Shown here: in pieces, positions 27,592 through 35,463 of the stretch
Position numbering within the stretch: the first letter of the stretch is position 1
Layout of the letters: each line of letters starts with the position of its first letter
NCBI RefSeq assembly: GCF_043235035.1
Contig: NZ_JAZAQF010000049.1
Span: 1 to 64,000 of the forward strand
Source: CACIAM-69d sp001698445
GTDB lineage: Bacteria > Cyanobacteriota > Cyanobacteriia > CACIAM-69d
Reading direction: 5' to 3'
Length of the DNA: 64,000 nucleotides
Notes under the pieces: model-generated
Database searches by the model: none
What the model was told of the DNA's origin: nothing
Seen by the model: only the letters and a program-made list of their open reading frames with translations
Made by a program: the position numbers and the translations under genes

Positions 27592-27623
27592 AAAAAAATC
27601 ACCCAACCGATCGGGCTGGGTGA
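27592..27623 (-). terminator. Rho-independent terminator of rpsD
   Basis: On the minus strand TCACCCAGCC-CGATC-GGTTGGGTGA (27623 to 27599) is followed by TTTTTTT (27598-27592). It lies 84 bp past the rpsD stop codon and convergently 13 bp past the ATP-grasp stop codon. Confidence 0.85.
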
Positions 27624-27706
27624 CTCTTGAAATGCCTTTTTGGCAATGGATCCAGAAACCTGAATCCCAAATTTGCATAGAAGTGGGGAATCTGGCCCCA
27701 ACGAAC

Positions 27707-28315
27707 CTAAGCTTGGCGAGAGTAGTACTCAACCACCAGCAGTTCGTTGATTTGCAGCGCCACCCACTCGCGATCGATCACGCTGTTCACCTTGCCGGTC
27801 AACTTTTCCTTGTCAAATTCCAGGTGGCTGGGCATGTTGGCCAAACCGGGGAATTGCAGGTTGTTTTCCACAATTTTGCGCGATTGATCTTTCGGCCGCA
27901 CCGTAACCACGTCCCCAGGACGGCACTGATAGCTAGCCACGTCCACGCGCCGGCCGTTGACCATGATGTGGCCATGGTTCACCAACTGACGAGCGGCGGG
28001 AATGGTGGGAGCCATGCCCAAACGGAACACGGTGTTATCTAGGCGCATTTCCAGCAGTTGCAACAGCACCGTTCCCGTGGAACCGGCTGCCCGACGAGCT
28101 TTCCGAACGTAGCGCAACATTTGGCGCTCGCTGACACCATAGTTAAACCGCAGCTTTTGCTTTTCTTCCAAGCGCACGGCATATTCCGAACGCTTTTTGC
28201 GGTTTTGGCCATGTTGTCCGGGCGGGTAGGCACGCTTGGCACTCTTGCGGGTCAAACCCGGCAGCTCGCCCAAACGACGCACAATGCGGAGACGCGGACC
28301 TCTGTATCGAGACAT
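27707..28315 (-). CDS. rpsD: 30S ribosomal protein S4
   Basis: The 202-residue primary 16S rRNA-binding protein has all family landmarks: MSRYRGPRLRIVRRLGELPGL at the start, YAVRLEEKQKLRFNYGV, MLRYVRKARR, the S4 RNA-binding domain LLQLLEMRLDNTVFRLGM and RQLVNHGHIMVNGRRVDV, and the C-terminal WVALQINELLVVEYYSRQ. Length is normal for cyanobacterial and plastid S4. It is a single gene with its own terminator, as usual in cyanobacteria where rpsD lies outside the large ribosomal operons. Confidence 0.97.
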   Translation of the reverse strand: MSRYRGPRLRIVRRLGELPGLTRKSAKRAYPPGQHGQNRKKRSEYAVRLEEKQKLRFNYGVSERQMLRYVRKARRAAGSTGTVLLQLLEMRLDNTVFRLGMAPTIPAARQLVNHGHIMVNGRRVDVASYQCRPGDVVTVRPKDQSRKIVENNLQFPGLANMPSHLEFDKEKLTGKVNSVIDREWVALQINELLVVEYYSRQA

Positions 28316-28805
28316 AACTAAGACTTTAGATTCCTTTCCTTGTTGCGGTTTTTGCGCCTAATCGACAACGGGAAGGACGGTTGGAGATCAAGCAACGCAA
28401 GCTTCTGAGCCAGAAAGCTTATGACAAACGTGCCAGCCGCGGCATACGTTTCCAGACTGACCAGTATACAGGTATTGGCGCGATCGCCCTAATGTTTTGC
28501 ACAAAATTCCCGCGCATTTTTTGCGTGGCGACGGTGCAGTCATGCGGGCTAGATTTTTGGGGCCATTGCTTGGCGGACTTGGATGATTTTGTTGGCTGGG
28601 CCGATCGATCCAAAATCGCCCGGGCCGATCGGTGGTTTGGCCCTGGATGATGGCTCCCTGTGCGATCAACCGGTGAGGTGGCTGCCGGATTCCGGTGAGT
28701 CTCGGGCTAGGATAGGACAATTGCGAATGACGGGCGATCGCCCCTTGGGGCCAGGCCCTCGCGCCGATTTCCCATCATCCGGTTGCAAACTACCTGATCG
28801 GGTTT
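28316..28805. other. Spacer between rpsD and the tnpB element
   Basis: The rpsD leader and promoter should lie in the first 100 bp. No convincing gene is seen: the open frame 28381-28650 on the plus strand lacks protein-like character. The interval adjoining 28806 is the element's insertion flank and would supply the TnpB guide. Confidence 0.35.
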
Positions 28806-28960
28806 TTGACATCCTCCCCGTCCTAAAGGAGCGGGGATTTCGGCCCTAGGCAAACAACCGAAGTTGCTCGACTAGACCACGGGTTGACGCTTCATCGGCT
28901 GCTACCAGCGAACTGGATTTACGCTGGCCTCCACGTCCGTTTTGAGTCTCGGACTGCCCG
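28806..28960 (-). ncRNA. Predicted omega RNA overlapping the 3' end of tnpB
   Basis: In studied IS200/IS605 elements the TnpB guide RNA scaffold overlaps the 3' end of tnpB and runs to the right end, with the adjoining flank acting as guide. By analogy the scaffold here ends with the stem at 28837-28815 and the guide would be encoded just beyond 28806 towards lower coordinates. The upstream limit is a guess; only the terminal hairpin is directly seen. Confidence 0.45.
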
Positions 28961-30054
28961 CCCGCGACTTTGATGTTGATGGCGGCATTCACATCGCGAT
29001 CGTGAATTGCCCCGCAGTGCATACAGACCCACTCGCGTACATCAAGGGTTTTCTTGCCACCCAATTGGCCACAAGATGAACATCGCTGACTGGTCGGCTC
29101 CCATCGGCTAATCACCTGGAAATCCCGCCCGTAGCGGATCGACTTGCCCTCGATCATTTGGCGGAAGCTGTACCAGCCAGCATCAGAAATCGCCCTTGAC
29201 AATTTGCGATTTTTCACCATGCCCGACACATTCAAATCTTCCAGAACGATCGCTTGGTTCTCGCGAACGATTCGGGTCGATAACTTGTGCAGGAAGTCGG
29301 TTCGTTGATCCTTGATGCGGGCGTGAATTCGGGCCACCTTACGGCGGGCGCGGTTACGTCGGTTGCTGCCCTTAACCTTGCGGCTGAGGGATTTTTGAGC
29401 GCGGCGCAATCGCTTCAGGGATTTGGCTAGAGGCTTGGGACTTAGTACCTTTTCACCCGTGGACAGAGTGGCGAAGGTTGTTAATCCTAAGTCGATACCC
29501 ACTCCATCATTGATAGCCTTCAGAGCGATCAGATCCACTTCACAGACAAACGATGCAAAGTAGCGATCGGCTGCATCCTTGATGATCGTCACTGATGATG
29601 GATCCGATGGCAGCTCCCGTGACCACTTGACCCGCACACAACCGATCTTGGCTAGGTAAACCGAGTTGGGTTTAACCGAAAACCCATTGGTCGTGAATCG
29701 AATGGATTGAGTTGAGTGTTTCTTTTTGAACTTCGGAAACCCAATCTTGCGACCTTTCCGCTCACCCTTCAAGCTTTTGAAGAAATTGCGAAAAGCCAGA
29801 TGGGCATCTTGCAAGGATTGAACTAACGGCACAGATGCAACTTCCGATAGCCATTCACGTTCAACGGTTAGCTTGGCTTGGGTGATGACTCGTTTCTGAA
29901 TTTCAGTATCGCTAACTTTCTCCCCTTGCTGATAGAGTTCTTGACGCAATCGAATTGCATCGTTGTAGACCACACGAGCGCAACCGAACGTCTTCGCCAG
30001 CATTAATCTTTGCAGGCGATTGGGATAAATTCGGTAGCGAAATCGTGCTTTCAT
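28846..30054 (-). CDS. tnpB: TnpB RNA-guided nuclease (IS605 family)
   Basis: The protein has 402 aa from ATG 30054 (MKARFRYRIYPNRLQ, the standard TnpB start); the frame extends upstream to 30207 without family resemblance. The N-terminal helix-turn-helix and WED-like region is followed by a split RuvC nuclease. All three acidic residues are present: Asp188 in GIDLGLTT, Glu272 in LEDLNVSGM and Asp354 in DRDVNAAIN. The zinc ribbon CSSCG...CMHCG is intact. Related TnpB proteins cleave DNA guided by an omega RNA and promote element retention. With no TnpA partner here, movement would need a transposase in trans. It appears undamaged. Confidence 0.93.
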   Translation of the reverse strand: MKARFRYRIYPNRLQRLMLAKTFGCARVVYNDAIRLRQELYQQGEKVSDTEIQKRVITQAKLTVEREWLSEVASVPLVQSLQDAHLAFRNFFKSLKGERKGRKIGFPKFKKKHSTQSIRFTTNGFSVKPNSVYLAKIGCVRVKWSRELPSDPSSVTIIKDAADRYFASFVCEVDLIALKAINDGVGIDLGLTTFATLSTGEKVLSPKPLAKSLKRLRRAQKSLSRKVKGSNRRNRARRKVARIHARIKDQRTDFLHKLSTRIVRENQAIVLEDLNVSGMVKNRKLSRAISDAGWYSFRQMIEGKSIRYGRDFQVISRWEPTSQRCSSCGQLGGKKTLDVREWVCMHCGAIHDRDVNAAINIKVAGGQSETQNGRGGQRKSSSLVAADEASTRGLVEQLRLFA

Positions 30055-30163
30055 AACTAACATCATAAGCGGGGTTGATCGAAAAAGCCGCCCTAGAAGG
30101 GCGGGGCTTGTACCCTTTCTTTTGGTCAACCAGGTTCCTTCTGAATCCCTTCCCCGCTTGCCC

Positions 30164-30535
30164 ATGCAACAAGATCCACCCTCATTGCCCACGGAGGTGA
30201 TCGTCACCCACCCTCGTGAGTCCCTCGGTGATGTGCAACTTGATTGGCATCCTCAGCCCGGCAGCTACTTGGACTTGGCCGGCAAGACCTACGCAGTCTT
30301 GGAGCGACACCATCGCTATCAACTGCGATCGGGCCGCTACCATCTCTACAAGATTGCGTTGCATGTGCAGGCGACCCAGCGCCCCTCGGAGCAAAATTTC
30401 TTTGAAGGTCAATGGATCATTGGCGATCCGCGCTGTCGATTCAATGCGCGATCGGAACTGCTCCGTTGTGCCGTGAACCCGTCGGGCCCCTGCTTGGGCT
30501 GTCGCTCCTTTGAACTGATTCCCAAGCAGGCCTAA
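30164..30535 (+). CDS. DUF6464-like conserved cyanobacterial protein
   Basis: The protein has 123 aa from ATG 30164; TTG 30122 would add 14 residues that run into the flank of the tnpB element. The first half is a beta-rich region (KTYAVLERHHRYQLRSGRYHLYKIALHVQ). The end holds a DPRCRFNARSELLRCAVNPSGPCLGCRSFE block with three or four cysteines that could bind metal. I recognise this as a cyanobacteria-specific family annotated DUF6464 (recalled, not searched); function unknown. The transposon inserted about 50 bp upstream of the start and may have separated it from its native promoter. Confidence 0.7.
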   Translation: MQQDPPSLPTEVIVTHPRESLGDVQLDWHPQPGSYLDLAGKTYAVLERHHRYQLRSGRYHLYKIALHVQATQRPSEQNFFEGQWIIGDPRCRFNARSELLRCAVNPSGPCLGCRSFELIPKQA

Positions 30536-30596
30536 TGATCAAGATGATCAAGCCCCATTTGGCCTGGCTGGGTCGAGCTGGCTGGGCCTAAATCAT

Positions 30597-30627
30597 GGGG
30601 GGATCCCGCAGTTGGCGAGATCCCCCC
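30597..30627 (+). terminator. Strong hairpin, probable bidirectional terminator
   Basis: GGGGGGATC (30597-30605) pairs with GATCCCCCC (30619-30627) around a 13-base loop. It lies 61 bp after the DUF6464-like stop codon and 90 bp beyond the convergent DUF3318 stop codon. The T-runs on either side are weak. Confidence 0.55.
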
Positions 30628-30716
30628 AAAATGTTTAAGCGGCAGTTCAGGGCCCGGCCGGGCCTCAAAGCATTGGCTTCAAAACGCCAGTTTTAAAACT
30701 CCAACTAACGCCAACT

Positions 30717-31391
30717 TTAAAACTCTAACTGCCGATCCCGATCGCGGTAAAAATTCGGCTCCGACTCTGGGCCACCTTGCATCCGAGCTTTGGCCTTGGC
30801 GGCACTCCGCTTCAGGGATTGCAGTCGCGATTCATACCGGCTGCGCAATTTCTTTTTAGGGGTTTGTTCCACCAGGGTTTTCAGGGCGCTGCCCAAACTT
30901 TTGTAGGCATTGGGCAAGGAATACCCAAACCGAGCGGCTAGGGCGATCGCCTTTTCATCGGCCTCGATCGACTCTTTCAGTTGCCGATCGCTGTTGTTTT
31001 TCTGATAAAGCCGCCAGCCGGACACTCCACACAGCCCCAAGGCCAACAGTAGCAACAGGCCATCTTGTACCCACAGTTCACCCACCGCACCGCCTAGCCC
31101 GATCGCCAGGGCCGCCATTTCCCAGCCGTCGCGCGGGATAGTGTCGTTTTGAATGCGGGCCACCTCGTGCCAAAACAGCAAATTGCGCTGATCCTTCGCG
31201 AACTGCTCCCAGGCCACCAAATCCACCTGAATTTCCACCTGATCCTTGCCGATTTCTTCGCAACGAATCAGGGGCGGATTCACGTCCATGGCCTTTTCAA
31301 CGGTTACCCAGCTCTGTAGCTCAGGGGGCAACAGGCTTTTGAGTCGTCGAAGTTCGCTGAGATCCGATCGAGCTGTGGAAAACGAGGTCAT
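30717..31391 (-). CDS. DUF3318 domain-containing protein
   Basis: The protein has 224 aa from ATG 31391 (MTSFSTARSDLSELRRLKSLLPPELQSW); the frame runs 25 codons further up, without family support. It has SELRRLKSLLPPE, VDLVAWEQFAKDQRNLLFWHEVARIQ, a central hydrophobic hairpin (MAALAIGLGGAVGEL and GLLLLLALGLCGVSGWRLY, two membrane segments) and a basic C-terminus. The FWHEVARIQ word recalls a degenerate zinc-peptidase HExxH helix, but the second histidine is not visible. The family is confined to cyanobacteria and has no known function. It is downstream of psbJ on the same strand, separated by a terminator. Confidence 0.8.
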   Translation of the reverse strand: MTSFSTARSDLSELRRLKSLLPPELQSWVTVEKAMDVNPPLIRCEEIGKDQVEIQVDLVAWEQFAKDQRNLLFWHEVARIQNDTIPRDGWEMAALAIGLGGAVGELWVQDGLLLLLALGLCGVSGWRLYQKNNSDRQLKESIEADEKAIALAARFGYSLPNAYKSLGSALKTLVEQTPKKKLRSRYESRLQSLKRSAAKAKARMQGGPESEPNFYRDRDRQLEF

Positions 31392-31873
31392 TGCAACTGG
31401 TATCCAAACCGAAAAAGCACCGGAAACAACCCGAATCTGGCTGGGGAGAGCAACCTGCCCCGGCATCCGTCGATCAACTGTTCTAAGGTTCTGGACAAGG
31501 TTCTGGACAATGGCGATCGCACCCTGGGCTGGTGGCTCCGTTTAACGGGAATTAGTGAAAACCAAGCCATCGATCGCTGGGAACCCTTGTCTGACTCTGG
31601 CTGGCCAGGGGCCAATGCCCACTTGTGGAACAGTGCTCGTTGATTGGTGATCTGATCGGGTATTTGCAGTATATCGCGCCCCGTTTCCGGCTCCCGGTCG
31701 CCAATCGCACATCTTCAGCGGTTGCCATGAGGTTCTGCCACGGTTCCACCACCCTTCGCCAGGGTTCGATCGAGTGGGGCGCTGGGCTGGATTGTGCCAC
31801 TGGCAACCCTAACTGCTGATTCCCATTGATTAGTCTTAACAAGCCAGCCTTGATTGAGCAGACCCTAATCAGC
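31392..31873. other. Spacer between DUF3318 gene and the psbJ terminator
   Basis: About 480 bp without a supported gene. On the plus strand, a stretch ending at TGA 31641-31643 reads like protein (LGWWLRLTGISENQAIDRWE) but has no usable start codon. It could be a gene remnant. No other structure was seen. Confidence 0.35.
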
Positions 31874-31906
31874 AAAAACGCCCTTGTGCCAAGCGACAAG
31901 AGCGTT
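31874..31906 (-). terminator. Rho-independent terminator of psbEFLJ
   Basis: On the minus strand AACGCTCTTGT (31906-31896) pairs with ACAAGGGCGTT (31887-31877), and TTT follows (31876-31874). It lies 22 bp beyond the psbJ stop codon. Confidence 0.85.
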
Positions 31907-31928
31907 CCCAATCAACAGGCAGCCAAAA

Positions 31929-32048
31929 TTACATCGACGAACCAAGACCGACGTAAGCGCCATAGAAAAACAAACCGACAACACCGATGACACCAATACC
32001 GGCGATCGTGCCGACAACCCACAGGGGAATTCGTCCGCCTCCAGACAC
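31929..32048 (-). CDS. psbJ: Photosystem II protein J
   Basis: The 39-residue single-helix subunit reads SGGGRIPLWVVGTIAGIGV and ends GAYVGLGSSM, matching PsbJ throughout. It lies beside cytochrome b559 and affects electron flow around QA/QB and PSII assembly. The start is GTG 32048, with AAGGAGG about 7 bases upstream, so it has an independent ribosome binding site. It is last in the psbEFLJ operon and is followed by a terminator. It is separated from psbL by 191 bp, an unusually large gap. Confidence 0.95.
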   Translation of the reverse strand: MSGGGRIPLWVVGTIAGIGVIGVVGLFFYGAYVGLGSSM

Positions 32049-32239
32049 AGCCGTGACCTCCTTAGTCAAAAAGTAGGGTTTGATGAGGACGCGCCACTAG
32101 AGCGCATCACACTGATAGTTTCCCCAGCTCAGGGCTGGAGGATGTTGATCATTCAACGAATGCTTCATCAATTCAGCAGCCAATCAGCAGCCAAGGCTTA
32201 AGCCGGAGCCTAAGTTCTTGCGCAACTCAGTTGACAAGC
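32049..32239. other. Enlarged psbL-psbJ spacer (191 bp)
   Basis: The spacer contains a hairpin CCCCAGCTCAGGGCTGGAGG (about 32118-32138), a repeated AGCAGCCAA word near 32177-32196, and no open frame. psbL and psbJ are normally separated by a few tens of bases, so the spacing is unusual. No terminator T-run or MITE end is present. Confidence 0.6.
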
Positions 32240-32359
32240 CTAGTTGAAGAAGTAGCTGGACATCAAAATGCCAATCACGAAAATGAACAGCAGACCCAGA
32301 TAGAGCGAAGTCCGGTTCAGCTCTACGGGTTGCTTGTTGGGGTTAGGGCTACGTTCCAC
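32240..32359 (-). CDS. psbL: Photosystem II protein L
   Basis: The 39-residue single-helix subunit starts ERSPNPNKQPVELNRTSLY and ends FVIGILMSSYFFN, a full match to PsbL. It is required for normal QA function and PSII dimers. The start is GTG 32359, with GGAG overlapping the psbF stop codon (32369-32372), so the two are likely translated together. It is the third gene of the operon, 12 bp after psbF. Confidence 0.96.
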   Translation of the reverse strand: MERSPNPNKQPVELNRTSLYLGLLFIFVIGILMSSYFFN

Positions 32360-32371
32360 AGTGACAATCTC

Positions 32372-32506
32372 CTAGCGCTGAATGAACTGCATGGCCGCGA
32401 TCGCGCCCAGGAAGAACACCGTCGGTACTGCCAGTGCGTGAACTGACAACCAACGAACGGTAAAAATCGGGTAAACAACGGGCTGGTTGGGATTCTGCGT
32501 CGCCAT
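32372..32506 (-). CDS. psbF: Cytochrome b559 subunit beta
   Basis: The 44-residue protein reads ATQNPNQPVVYPIFTVRWLSVHALAVPTVFFLG and ends AIAAMQFIQR. The single His in the SVHALAVP segment is the axial haem ligand, contributed together with one from PsbE to bind one b-type haem at the PSII periphery. It starts at ATG 32506, 22 bp after psbE. Confidence 0.97.
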   Translation of the reverse strand: MATQNPNQPVVYPIFTVRWLSVHALAVPTVFFLGAIAAMQFIQR

Positions 32507-32528
32507 GATTGTTAAAAACGCTCAATAA

Positions 32529-32780
32529 CTACTTCTGCAAGAACTGATCAATCTGAGTCTTAGCGCCTTGACGGATTTGCACGATCGGCACTTCGGTGCG
32601 CGTCTCGGTGAAGTATGCGTTGGGGCGGGGCGTTCCGAATGCGTCGTAGGCCAAGCCCGTGCTGACAAACAACCAACCAGCGATAAACAGAGCCGGGATG
32701 GTGATGCTGTGGATGACCCAATAGCGGATGCTCGTTACGATGTCCGAAAACGGACGCTCACCAGTTGATCCAGATGACAT
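32529..32780 (-). CDS. psbE: Cytochrome b559 subunit alpha
   Basis: The 83-residue protein has a single membrane helix, with the haem-ligand His in RYWVIHSITIPALFIAGWLF, and a lumenal tail (DAFGTPRPNAYFTETRTEVP...). Length and sequence are typical. Together with PsbF it forms cytochrome b559, needed for PSII assembly and photoprotection. It is the first gene of psbEFLJ, 351 bp downstream of ycf48 on the same strand. The order rubA-ycf48-psbEFLJ is the conserved cyanobacterial arrangement, linking assembly factors to a core complex component. Confidence 0.98.
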   Translation of the reverse strand: MSSGSTGERPFSDIVTSIRYWVIHSITIPALFIAGWLFVSTGLAYDAFGTPRPNAYFTETRTEVPIVQIRQGAKTQIDQFLQK

Positions 32781-33131
32781 AGTCTCTTTAGTCTTCTCTC
32801 AATGGAAAATTAAACAAGAGCTAGCGGCTTGCCCAATCATTCAACCCGGAAACCGCTGAGTTTTGGGAACTTCAGCGACGGCCGGAGAATGGGCAATTGC
32901 TGGTTTCCATGATACAGAACGGGGGAAAAACTCCACAAGCCAATCCTGGGCGATCGAGCTTTTTGCGAGGGGCGGCGGGGATCGGGCGATCGCTGGGGAT
33001 GCGTCTCGCGATTGTCATGAACCGGCACATGAACCGATGCAGAAACCGGCGACTAATCCACCAGCGATCGAGCACCAACAACGCTCCCGGCCGCAACTCA
33101 CCGAAAATCGATGGGCAAAGCCGCGATCACC
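32781..33131. other. Spacer between ycf48 and psbE
   Basis: The 351 bp presumably contains the psbE promoter and leader. No distinct promoter boxes, hairpin terminator or small gene were recognised; overlapping short frames have no protein-like character. Confidence 0.35.
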
Positions 33132-34163
33132 TTAGCTGGCAGCCGGAGCTGCGGCATTGAGCTTGGCTGTGTCATAGCGCAAGATTACGCCGTTTTGGCC
33201 CAGCACAAAGCCCTGATCCTGCCCAAAGAACAGAATTCGGTAAAAATTGGAGGGCACATCGCCGACAGCGCGATCCTTCTGCCAGGTTTTGCCGCCGTCA
33301 TAGCTGGCGAGCAAATCGCCGCTCCCCCCAGTAATCCACAGCTCCTGATCATTGCGATAGGCCAAGTCCAGCAGCCCAAGGCTGTTGCGCAGCTCGGGGC
33401 TGGTGGTGGCGGCCCAGGTTTCCACATCGGTGGGGCTGCTGAATTGCACCTGGCCCCCGCGTGCGAGAGACCACAGGCGATCGTCAGGGCCAAAGCCCAT
33501 GTTTTGCAGACGGCGCGAGCTGTTGCGGTTGTGTTGCTGCCAAGCTTCATCGCCAGGAGTCCAGGTGGAGTAGTAGCTCCCCCGTGAGGAAACGGAGACG
33601 TATTTACCGCTGCTCGATCGAGAAACGTTGCGCACCACCCCGATCGACTCTTGCACCATGGCTTTCCAATTGCGACCGCCGTCCATGGTGCGGTAAATGG
33701 CCCCCAAATCGGTCATCATTTCGGCCTGCTGGGGCCCCAAGGCCACAATCAAACGAGGATCGCCGGGCAGTTGGTTGCTGAGGGGAATCTCCGACCAGGT
33801 TTTACCCTCATCGGTGGTATGCAGCAGGATGGCGGGCTTACCGACAATCCAGCCCTCCTTGCCCGAGAAACTGACAGACTCCAAGTTATAGGGCGAGTCA
33901 CCCAAATCCAGGGATTTGTCGGCCCAGGTTTTACCGCCGTCGGTGGTTTCCAGGATGGTGGCCCCTTTACCCACCATCCAACCGTGGGGCCCCTTGCCCA
34001 CCAGGGTCACATCCAACATGGTTTGTTCGGTGGGCAGATTAATCACCTCCCAGGGGTTAGCCGCTACGGAGTCAATTTTGCGAGCGGTGCAGCCCACACA
34101 AAGCAGGGCCGCCAACAGGACAGGCAATAATTTGGGGAATAGATTACGAAGCCAGTGGGTCAT
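33132..34163 (-). CDS. ycf48: Photosystem II assembly factor Ycf48 (HCF136)
   Basis: The 343-residue lumenal lipoprotein has a signal sequence ending in a lipobox (LLAALLCVGC). A seven-bladed beta-propeller follows, made of BNR-like repeats such as TTDGGKTW, TTDEGKTW, TMDGGRNW and YDGGKTW. Ycf48 binds newly made D1 and promotes its insertion into the PSII reaction-centre precursor. Length and order of repeats are normal. A short Ala-rich tail ends the protein. It lies 95 bp downstream of rubA and upstream of psbE on the same strand, probably partly co-transcribed. Confidence 0.97.
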   Translation of the reverse strand: MTHWLRNLFPKLLPVLLAALLCVGCTARKIDSVAANPWEVINLPTEQTMLDVTLVGKGPHGWMVGKGATILETTDGGKTWADKSLDLGDSPYNLESVSFSGKEGWIVGKPAILLHTTDEGKTWSEIPLSNQLPGDPRLIVALGPQQAEMMTDLGAIYRTMDGGRNWKAMVQESIGVVRNVSRSSSGKYVSVSSRGSYYSTWTPGDEAWQQHNRNSSRRLQNMGFGPDDRLWSLARGGQVQFSSPTDVETWAATTSPELRNSLGLLDLAYRNDQELWITGGSGDLLASYDGGKTWQKDRAVGDVPSNFYRILFFGQDQGFVLGQNGVILRYDTAKLNAAAPAAS

Positions 34164-34258
34164 GGGATGAATGGGATGATGAGGTGACCGGAATCGAGAG
34201 TTTCGGTGCGGTCTGAAAGGGGTGCTCAGCGGGAATTAGCCAAGGGAACTACCTTGGG

Positions 34259-34663
34259 CTAATTCAGACCATAAAAGCTCAGGAGCAACAGAATTCCCAG
34301 GCCCAAAACGCTGAAAATGAGGACGTTTTTGGCACCGGGAGTGAGGGTGTTAACCCCAATGCCGTAGCCGAGGTTTTCGTCAAATCCGGAGGCTTTGCCG
34401 GCGGGGCCGATGCTTTTGAATTGATATTTTTTCACGCCACAAACGGGACAGCGCCAATTTTCAGGCAGGGTCTCGAAGGGGGTGTTGGGGGCCACGTTCC
34501 GACGCTCATCCCCCTTGCCGGGTTCGTAGACATAGCCACAGGAGCGGCATTCATAGCGATCGGGCAGGGCGGGGGCGGCCGGTTCCGAGGAGGTGGCCTC
34601 GATCGCGCTGGAGTCGGCAGCCGCGATCGGTTCGATCGGTGAGTCCTCTGGTGGATGAGTCAT
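34259..34663 (-). CDS. rubA: Membrane-anchored rubredoxin RubA
   Basis: The 134-residue protein has an acidic disordered N-terminus and then a rubredoxin domain (about 37-85). The four iron-ligand cysteines lie in YECRSCGYVYEP and WRCPVCGVKKYQF. A linker and a C-terminal membrane helix (VLIFSVLGLGILLLLSFYG) follow. Cyanobacterial and plant RubA is needed for photosystem biogenesis (early PSII and PSI assembly steps). The gene begins the rubA-ycf48-psbEFLJ group and is divergent from ndhC. Confidence 0.96.
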   Translation of the reverse strand: MTHPPEDSPIEPIAAADSSAIEATSSEPAAPALPDRYECRSCGYVYEPGKGDERRNVAPNTPFETLPENWRCPVCGVKKYQFKSIGPAGKASGFDENLGYGIGVNTLTPGAKNVLIFSVLGLGILLLLSFYGLN

Positions 34664-35100
34664 GGGTCGCGACAGGAAGCGTGAAGATCGAAACGACGGG
34701 AATTCAACCGAGCCGATCGAGGTCAGGACTCGATCGGGTTTAGCCCCATGGAGCCGGGCCCAGGCCCATGCTCCGCCACCGTTAACCTGGGCTAGTTAAC
34801 GTGGGCTAATTACTGGGATTAAAAGATTGTCTTAACGATTATCGCACAGGCGCGATCGCCCCTCTGGTCTAGGCTCTGGGGCGATCGGCCCTGCGCAAAA
34901 TTCCTGAAAAAGCCATCAAATCCCCAGCATCCAAAGTTTTCATCGATTCGTTCATGTCAGAATAATGAGCGCCAGCTTCCAGCAGCTTCCAGCAAGTGAT
35001 GGCCAGCCCTTGGGTTGGCAAACCCTGGGTGAATCCGACCCCAGGTTGGGAAAAAAGGCGCTGATCCCCGCTTTAGAGTTCTCCAGCAGTACCCCCAGAT
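34664..35100. promoter_or_regulatory. Divergent rubA/ndhC promoter region
   Basis: The 437-bp spacer separates the PSII-assembly operon from the NDH-1 operon. It has a GGGCTAGTTAACGTGGGCTAATTA repeat (two GGGCTA words near 34788-34808) and a TTAACGATTATCG stretch, but no well-spaced promoter boxes can be assigned. A short AGCTTCCAGC direct repeat lies near 34973-34991. Confidence 0.35.
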
Positions 35101-35463
35101 ATGTTTACGCTGAGTGGCTATGAATACTTTCTAGGCTTCCTGCTGCTTTGCGGCATTGTGCCTGTGCTTGCCCTAGGTGCTTCTGCCGTTGTGCGCCCCA
35201 AGCGTCCTGGCAAGGAGCGGCGCACGACCTACGAATCAGGGATGGAGCCGATCGGCGGAGCTTGGATTCAGTTCAATATCCGTTACTACATGTTTGCACT
35301 GGTTTTCGTAGTCTTTGACGTGGAAACCGTGTTTCTATACCCCTGGGCGGTGGCTTTTAGCCGCTTGGGTCTGTTGGCTTTCATTGAGGCCCTGGTCTTC
35401 ATTGCCATCCTGGTCATTGCCCTTGTTTATGCCTGGCGCAAAGGAGCGTTGGAATGGTCGTAA
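35101..35463 (+). CDS. ndhC: NAD(P)H-quinone oxidoreductase subunit 3
   Basis: The 120-residue membrane subunit of the NDH-1 complex has three membrane helices and the conserved loop RPKRPGKERRTTYESGMEP followed by FNIRYYMFALVFVVFDVETVFLYPWA. NDH-1 takes part in respiration, cyclic electron flow and CO2 uptake. It is first of ndhCKJ and overlaps ndhK by 10 bp (35454-35463), which indicates coupled translation. Confidence 0.98.
   Translation: MFTLSGYEYFLGFLLLCGIVPVLALGASAVVRPKRPGKERRTTYESGMEPIGGAWIQFNIRYYMFALVFVVFDVETVFLYPWAVAFSRLGLLAFIEALVFIAILVIALVYAWRKGALEWS

Larger units (their letters stand above)
28806..30115 (-). mobile_element. IS200/IS605-superfamily element with tnpB only (IS1341-like)
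   Basis: The unit is bounded by subterminal hairpins and not by inverted repeats. The right end is the 28815-28837 stem (CCCCG-TCCTAAAGGA-GCGGGG) with TTGACATCC outside it. The left end is the 30088-30104 stem (CCGCCCT-AGA-AGGGCGG). No tnpA gene (Y1 transposase) is present. The element lies between rpsD and the DUF6464-like gene. The outer limits are approximate to a few bases. Confidence 0.75.

Noticed and set aside
28381..28650. 89-codon plus-strand frame between rpsD and tnpB
   Set aside because: Its composition is unlike a protein. It lies over the rpsD leader region and no ribosome binding site or family pattern is visible.
31375..31643. Plus-strand open stretch ending at TGA 31641-31643 that reads like protein (LGWWLRLTGISENQAIDRWE)
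   Set aside because: It has no ATG, GTG or TTG in frame with a ribosome binding site, and it overlaps the start of the DUF3318 gene. It may be a remnant but is not called.
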